Shown here: piece by piece, positions 6,573 to 9,638 of the stretch
How the letters are laid out: each line of letters opens with the position of its first letter
Position numbering within the stretch: the stretch's first letter is position 1
Assembly: GCA_964481575.1 (NCBI GenBank)
Contig: CAYZTR010000058.1
Coordinates: forward strand, 1-9,638
Source: UQRS01 sp964481575
GTDB taxonomy: Bacteria; Bacillota; Clostridia; Oscillospirales; Acutalibacteraceae
DNA length: 9,638 nt
Reading direction: 5' to 3'
Made by a program: the position numbers and the translations under genes
The notes under the pieces: generated by a model
Told to the model about the DNA's origin: nothing
What the model saw: the letters and a program-made list of their open reading frames with translations, nothing else
The model's database searches: none

Positions 6573-9203
6573 ATGAAAAAAACTGTTATACTTATTGCTT
6601 TTTTGCTGGCACTGGTTATGGTGTTTTCTGCTCTTGCGCTTCCAGCTGCTTTGGCGGCAAACGATTCTGTGTTACAGCACATGGAAGCGGAGGAAGCAGC
6701 CATTTCCGGCAGCCCTACCCAACGGACGGGCGGCGACAATGTGACCACGATATGGGGGTTGGATTACGGGAATACCTCCATTGGCTTTACGGTAGAAGCA
6801 CAGGATGCCGGAGAACGCATATTGTCCATTGCCTGCGTCTGCTTTGATATTCGCCCGGTATTGGTTAAAGTCAACGGGCAAGAAGCCGGTACGGTCAATT
6901 GCATTGCCACCGGCACCTGGGGAGAGGGCGATGGTACTCACAGTGAAGCCGTGACGATTCCGGTTTACCTGAATGCCGGCACAAATCAGGTGGTGATCAC
7001 CGGCAAGCCCGACGCTTACGGCCCCGGAGTGGACTACATTGAGGTTGCCCCATTGACCGATGCGGCCAGGAATGCCGCCCCCGGAAAGGTGGAGGAAGCC
7101 ATCCAACATCAGCTTCCCGCTTTAGAAGTGGTTCAGCAGATTCCTGCTCTGGATGAAATGACCCGTGGGGATTTGGAGATCGTACAGCAAGTGATGTTTG
7201 TCAAAGGCTTGTACGATGGATTGAGTGAAGCCCAGAAGGTGCAGGTGAATTCGGCTTTGGTAAAGCTTCTGGATGATGTTTACGCTGCCGCTCCCCATGA
7301 GATCCCCGATGCTTCTGAACTGCAAATTCGGGTATCCTGTATTGGAGATTCCATCACCGACGGTATCGGTGCCTCCTCTGCAAGTACTAATTATCCCGCC
7401 CAGCTGCAAAGCCTTTTGGGAGAGCACTATGTGGTGGGAAATTACGGTGTATCAGGGTATAAGGTGCTTTATTCTGAACCCGAAGCATATCGCCGTTCTA
7501 ACCGTTATTATCAGAGTTTGGAAAGCAGCCCGGATTTGGTAATCATTATGCTGGGCACCAATGACGCAGTGGTCTCGGGTATTACTACCGAGGAAAAGCA
7601 GGCGGAGTTCCGTAAGGATTATCAGGACCTTATCAATGATTATGTAAATCTAGCATCTCACCCTAAAGTCATGCTGGCTTTGCCGCTGGTTTCAGTGGAT
7701 GGGAGCAATGCCCGGGACGGTCGCTGCCAGAATAACGAACAGTATTTGATTCCCATTATTCGTTCCTTGGCCGAGGAAAATCACTTGCAAGTGTTGGATA
7801 TGCACGCCTTTACTGCTTCCTGGAACCGGAACAATTACCTGGGGGACGGCTTACATCCCAACGATGCAGGATATGCACAGCTTTCCCGTGAGTTTGCAAA
7901 ATATGTGGTGGGAAGCTTCGGTCAGGTAACAGTGGACGGTCAGGCCTTGAATGTTGCCGACGCCCAATATACAAACGGCACCCTGGCCTACACTATTCCT
8001 GCGCCCCTGGAGGAACAGGCTTCTCTGCCGAAAATTGCTGTTGCGGCTAATTCCGATATTTCCAAAAGGGTGAAATTCACCCTGGAACAGATGAGCGAAG
8101 AAAATTTCCAGGCTGCCGTTACCGTGAAGAATGCCCTTGGCGATACCTTGGCTACCTACACGGTTACCTACGCCCAGAACGGCGATGCGCCGGTTCGCTA
8201 TGAGGCAGAGGATGGCTTTTTAATCGGTTCTGCGCAGGTTTACAATGCCGCTACGGAAAATTTGCCCGTCTCTACCTGGTCGGGTGGCGCTTGGGTCGGC
8301 TCTTTGGGGAACGGGGACGCTGCTGTCCAGCTGAATGTGACGGCGCAGCATACCGGCAAGCACCTGGTGGAGATTTCCTACATCGCCATGATGACCCGGA
8401 ATCTGCAAATTAAAGTGGACGGTTCCCTTGCCGCAACCGTGGAATGCCCTGGCAACGGCGACAACTGGAACCGGACTGTTAGTACAGTGCAGGTTTCCCT
8501 GAATCTCCACGCTGGAGAGAATCTTTTGGAGCTGGGTAATACCGGCGACTGGGCCCCTAATCTGGATTGCATTGATGTGTATCCCATTGCTGAAGAAGAA
8601 ATTGCCGCTGCTGTGCAGGCGGTGATGGACGCCATTGCCGCTCTGCCTGCTGCGGACAGCCTGACCCTGGCCGATGAAGCTGCTGTGCAGGCAGCCGCCG
8701 ATTTGCTTGCCCAGCTGGACGGTGACCAGCAGGCTTTGGTTGCCAATGCCGATAAGCTGGTTAAGGCGCAGCAGGCGCTGCAAAAGCTGAAGGAAGATGC
8801 CCGGCAGGACCAGGAGAAACTAGATAAAGAGGCCGCCGCAGCGGTGGACGCCCAGATTGCCGCCCTGGGGGAGATTACCTCCCTAGAGCAGAAGAATGCG
8901 GTGGATAAGGCACGTGCCGCCTATGCCGTTCTCACCGACCAGCAGAAACAGCTGGTGGAACAGCTGGGTACTTTGGAGGCCGCCGAGGCCGCCATCAAAG
9001 CCCTGGAGGAAGCCGAAAAGTTTACCCTGGGGGATTTAAATGGCGATGGCAAGCTCACTGTAACCGATGTGGTGCTGCTGCGTAAGGCCATTTTGGCCGG
9101 GGATTCGGTCGAGAAGATCCCTGCTGGGAATATGAATGGAGACGACCAGCTGACGGTGACCGATGTGGTGTTGCTGCGCAAAGCCATTCTGAATCAAGCC
9201 TAA
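6573..9203 (+). CDS. Secreted SGNH/GDSL-type esterase with carbohydrate-binding modules, helical repeats and C-terminal dockerin
   Basis: A predicted extracellular carbohydrate esterase, probably a deacetylase acting on a polysaccharide; the acyl group and sugar are inferred. Layout of the 876 residues: signal peptide 1-28 (cut after ALA); CBM-like module about 32-161; helical segment 170-240; SGNH hydrolase domain 250-447; beta-rich Ig-like region 449-535; CBM-like module 541-671 (YEAED start, CPG and LDC cysteines); Ala-rich helical segment 674-816; type I dockerin 819-875. The SGNH blocks are clear: GDSITDG with nucleophile Ser260, NYGVSG with Gly292, GTND with Asn330, and DGLHPND with Asp425 and His428 completing the triad. 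All catalytic residues are present, so it should be active. Ser, Gly, Asn and His blocks in this order are typical of the hydrolase superfamily that includes acetylxylan esterases. It is the last gene of the operon, ending 37 bases before a strong hairpin. Confidence 0.92.
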   Translation: MKKTVILIAFLLALVMVFSALALPAALAANDSVLQHMEAEEAAISGSPTQRTGGDNVTTIWGLDYGNTSIGFTVEAQDAGERILSIACVCFDIRPVLVKVNGQEAGTVNCIATGTWGEGDGTHSEAVTIPVYLNAGTNQVVITGKPDAYGPGVDYIEVAPLTDAARNAAPGKVEEAIQHQLPALEVVQQIPALDEMTRGDLEIVQQVMFVKGLYDGLSEAQKVQVNSALVKLLDDVYAAAPHEIPDASELQIRVSCIGDSITDGIGASSASTNYPAQLQSLLGEHYVVGNYGVSGYKVLYSEPEAYRRSNRYYQSLESSPDLVIIMLGTNDAVVSGITTEEKQAEFRKDYQDLINDYVNLASHPKVMLALPLVSVDGSNARDGRCQNNEQYLIPIIRSLAEENHLQVLDMHAFTASWNRNNYLGDGLHPNDAGYAQLSREFAKYVVGSFGQVTVDGQALNVADAQYTNGTLAYTIPAPLEEQASLPKIAVAANSDISKRVKFTLEQMSEENFQAAVTVKNALGDTLATYTVTYAQNGDAPVRYEAEDGFLIGSAQVYNAATENLPVSTWSGGAWVGSLGNGDAAVQLNVTAQHTGKHLVEISYIAMMTRNLQIKVDGSLAATVECPGNGDNWNRTVSTVQVSLNLHAGENLLELGNTGDWAPNLDCIDVYPIAEEEIAAAVQAVMDAIAALPAADSLTLADEAAVQAAADLLAQLDGDQQALVANADKLVKAQQALQKLKEDARQDQEKLDKEAAAAVDAQIAALGEITSLEQKNAVDKARAAYAVLTDQQKQLVEQLGTLEAAEAAIKALEEAEKFTLGDLNGDGKLTVTDVVLLRKAILAGDSVEKIPAGNMNGDDQLTVTDVVLLRKAILNQA
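7080..7292 (+). repeat. Helical repeat unit 1 in the esterase
   Basis: Residues 170-240 are predicted helical. They follow a pattern of I-x-LP, then an Asp/Glu-rich turn, V-xx-A-xx-Y-xx-L, SEAQK-x-V and a final Leu-rich helix. The same pattern occurs twice more near the dockerin. It resembles three-helix spacer modules common in large Firmicutes surface proteins and probably acts as a rigid spacer between the first binding module and the catalytic domain. Confidence 0.5.
8592..9020 (+). repeat. Helical repeat units 2 and 3 in the esterase, Ala/Gln-rich stalk before the dockerin
   Basis: Residues 674-816 hold two copies of a pattern: xAVxxxIAAL, a turn, VxxAxxxxAxL, [DT]xQQxLV, a short Leu segment, then AxxAxxxL. 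Copy 2 starts near AVQAVMDAIAALP and copy 3 near AVDAQIAALGEI. The joining stretch is highly charged (KLKEDARQDQEKLDKE) and probably one long helix. The likely role is a stalk holding the dockerin away from the catalytic domain. Confidence 0.6.
9027..9200 (+). repeat. Dockerin type I duplicated repeat in the esterase
   Basis: The first repeat (DLNGDGKLTVTD followed by VVLLRKAIL) matches the GH3 dockerin exactly, and the identity continues through AGD. The second loop reads NMNGDDQLTVTD: Asn replaces the usual Asp at position 1 and Asp replaces the usual Gly at position 6. The helix after it is again VVLLRKAIL. The partial gene at the window start shares the NGDDQ form. Confidence 0.93.
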
Positions 9204-9239
9204 TTCTTTTCGGGCATTTTGGCCCACACCCTCCTTGAA

Positions 9240-9268
9240 GGTCCACCCGTTTTCCCATCGGGTGGACC
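9240..9268 (+). terminator. Intrinsic terminator of the module protein / esterase operon
   Basis: GGTCCACCCG and CGGGTGGACC form a perfect 10-bp stem around a 9-base loop (TTTTCCCAT). It can extend by three pairs (GAA with TTC) across a single bulged C. The following tract CTTTCTGT is only moderately T-rich, so efficiency is uncertain. It lies 37 bases after the esterase stop. Confidence 0.75.
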
Positions 9269-9387
9269 CTTTCTGTAGACAAGGCGATATCGGATAGGCC
9301 GCTGCCGCCTGAAAACATTATGCCTTATTCTACACTACTGTAATTGTAACAAATCAAGGCGTAACAGTTGAATGTGCGAATATTAAA

Positions 9388-9421
9388 ATGTGCGTACCAA
9401 TCTGAAAATTGATACGCATAT
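9388..9421. terminator. Hairpin between convergent genes, likely bidirectional terminator
   Basis: ATGTGCGTACCAAT pairs with ATTGATACGCATAT around CTGAAA, giving a 14-position stem with one wobble and one mismatch in either strand's RNA. The plus strand continues into six T (9421-9426). The minus strand, read past the stop at 9425-9427, runs through the hairpin into ATTTTAAT. It therefore suits termination of the minus-strand gene and backup termination from the left. The 119 bases between the two hairpins hold no gene that I can see. Confidence 0.6.
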
Positions 9422-9424
9422 TTT

Positions 9425-9638
9425 TTATACTTTCAATTCAGGGTAAACAGTCACTAATTGATAGTACATTTTTCTTGATGGCTGGCGAGCACCACTTTCC
9501 CATTTTGCATATATGCTGAATTTTATTTTTGCTTTGTCTGCAAAGTCTTTTTGACTGAGGTTGTATGCTTTGCGAACGGAACGGAGTATTTCAGCATTTA
9601 TGGGATATCTCAAAGGCAAGAGTGTGATGATGATTTTT
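9425..9638 (-). CDS. XRE/Cro-C1-type helix-turn-helix protein (start beyond the window)
   Basis: A probable DNA-binding protein, seen only in its C-terminal 70 residues. The segment ILRSVRKAYNLSQKDFADKA, then IKFSIYAKWESGARQPS, fits the helix-turn-helix pattern LRxxxxLSQxxFAxxx...xxxxWExGxxxPs, with Leu-Ser-Gln before the first helix of the motif and Trp-Glu after the recognition helix. The frame stays open to the window edge. The first internal start candidate is a TTG at 9619-9617 with no Shine-Dalgarno site, so the true start is probably to the right of 9638. A C-terminal XRE domain in a short protein is common in HigA/MqsA-like antitoxins as well as small repressors; the partner gene, if any, is not visible. 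It is convergent with the esterase operon, and nothing links it functionally to it. Confidence 0.75.
   Translation of the reverse strand, partial: KIIITLLPLRYPINAEILRSVRKAYNLSQKDFADKAKIKFSIYAKWESGARQPSRKMYYQLVTVYPELKV

Noticed and set aside
7273..7542. 89-codon + strand frame inside the esterase
   Set aside because: It overlaps the SGNH domain in another frame with no ribosome binding site or recognisable motif.
9212..9225. Small hairpin GGGC/GCCC just after the esterase stop
   Set aside because: It has only four pairs and no T-run; the 10-bp stem at 9240-9268 is far stronger.
1..9638. CRISPR arrays, tRNA or rRNA genes, insertion sequences
   Set aside because: No regularly spaced direct repeats, cloverleaf sequences, transposase motifs or terminal inverted repeats were seen on either strand.

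Overview
The window looks like part of a carbohydrate-degradation cluster from an anaerobic Gram-positive bacterium of the Clostridia, probably of a Ruminococcaceae/Oscillospiraceae type. This is inferred from type I dockerin domains, purine-rich Shine-Dalgarno sites, Firmicutes-style signal peptides, multi-module secreted enzymes, and coding DNA a little above 50% GC by eye with AT-rich spacers. No species can be named from the sequence alone.

Layout, left to right on the + strand. (1) Positions 1-74 are the last codons of an upstream dockerin-bearing gene. (2) After a 39-base gap comes a secreted 1,237-residue family 3 glycoside hydrolase (114-3827). Its two catalytic-site domains are in reversed (permuted) order, with a CBM6-like module between them, and it ends in a dockerin. 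(3) Positions 3828-4090 are a non-coding spacer with an extended -10 promoter and a perfect 19-bp palindrome just downstream. (4) A secreted 812-residue protein (4091-6529) is built from four carbohydrate-binding-like modules and an unrecognised C-terminal domain; it has no dockerin and no recognisable catalytic domain. (5) After 43 bases comes a secreted 876-residue SGNH/GDSL esterase (6573-9203) with flanking binding modules, three-helix repeats and a dockerin nearly identical to that of the GH3. (6) A strong hairpin ends the operon (9240-9268). A second hairpin (9388-9421) then separates it from a convergent minus-strand helix-turn-helix protein (9425-9638) cut by the window edge.

How the genes may work together (inference): the GH3 would release sugars from oligosaccharide ends, the esterase would remove acyl (probably acetyl) groups that block glycosidases, and the module-only protein would bind the same polysaccharide. 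The two enzymes carry almost the same dockerin and so should dock on the same cohesin. The middle protein shares its binding-module family with the esterase but must be retained some other way. The most unusual points are the dockerin-less, catalysis-less four-module protein, the permuted GH3 with a binding module at the join, and the cysteine-paired module family shared by neighbouring genes.
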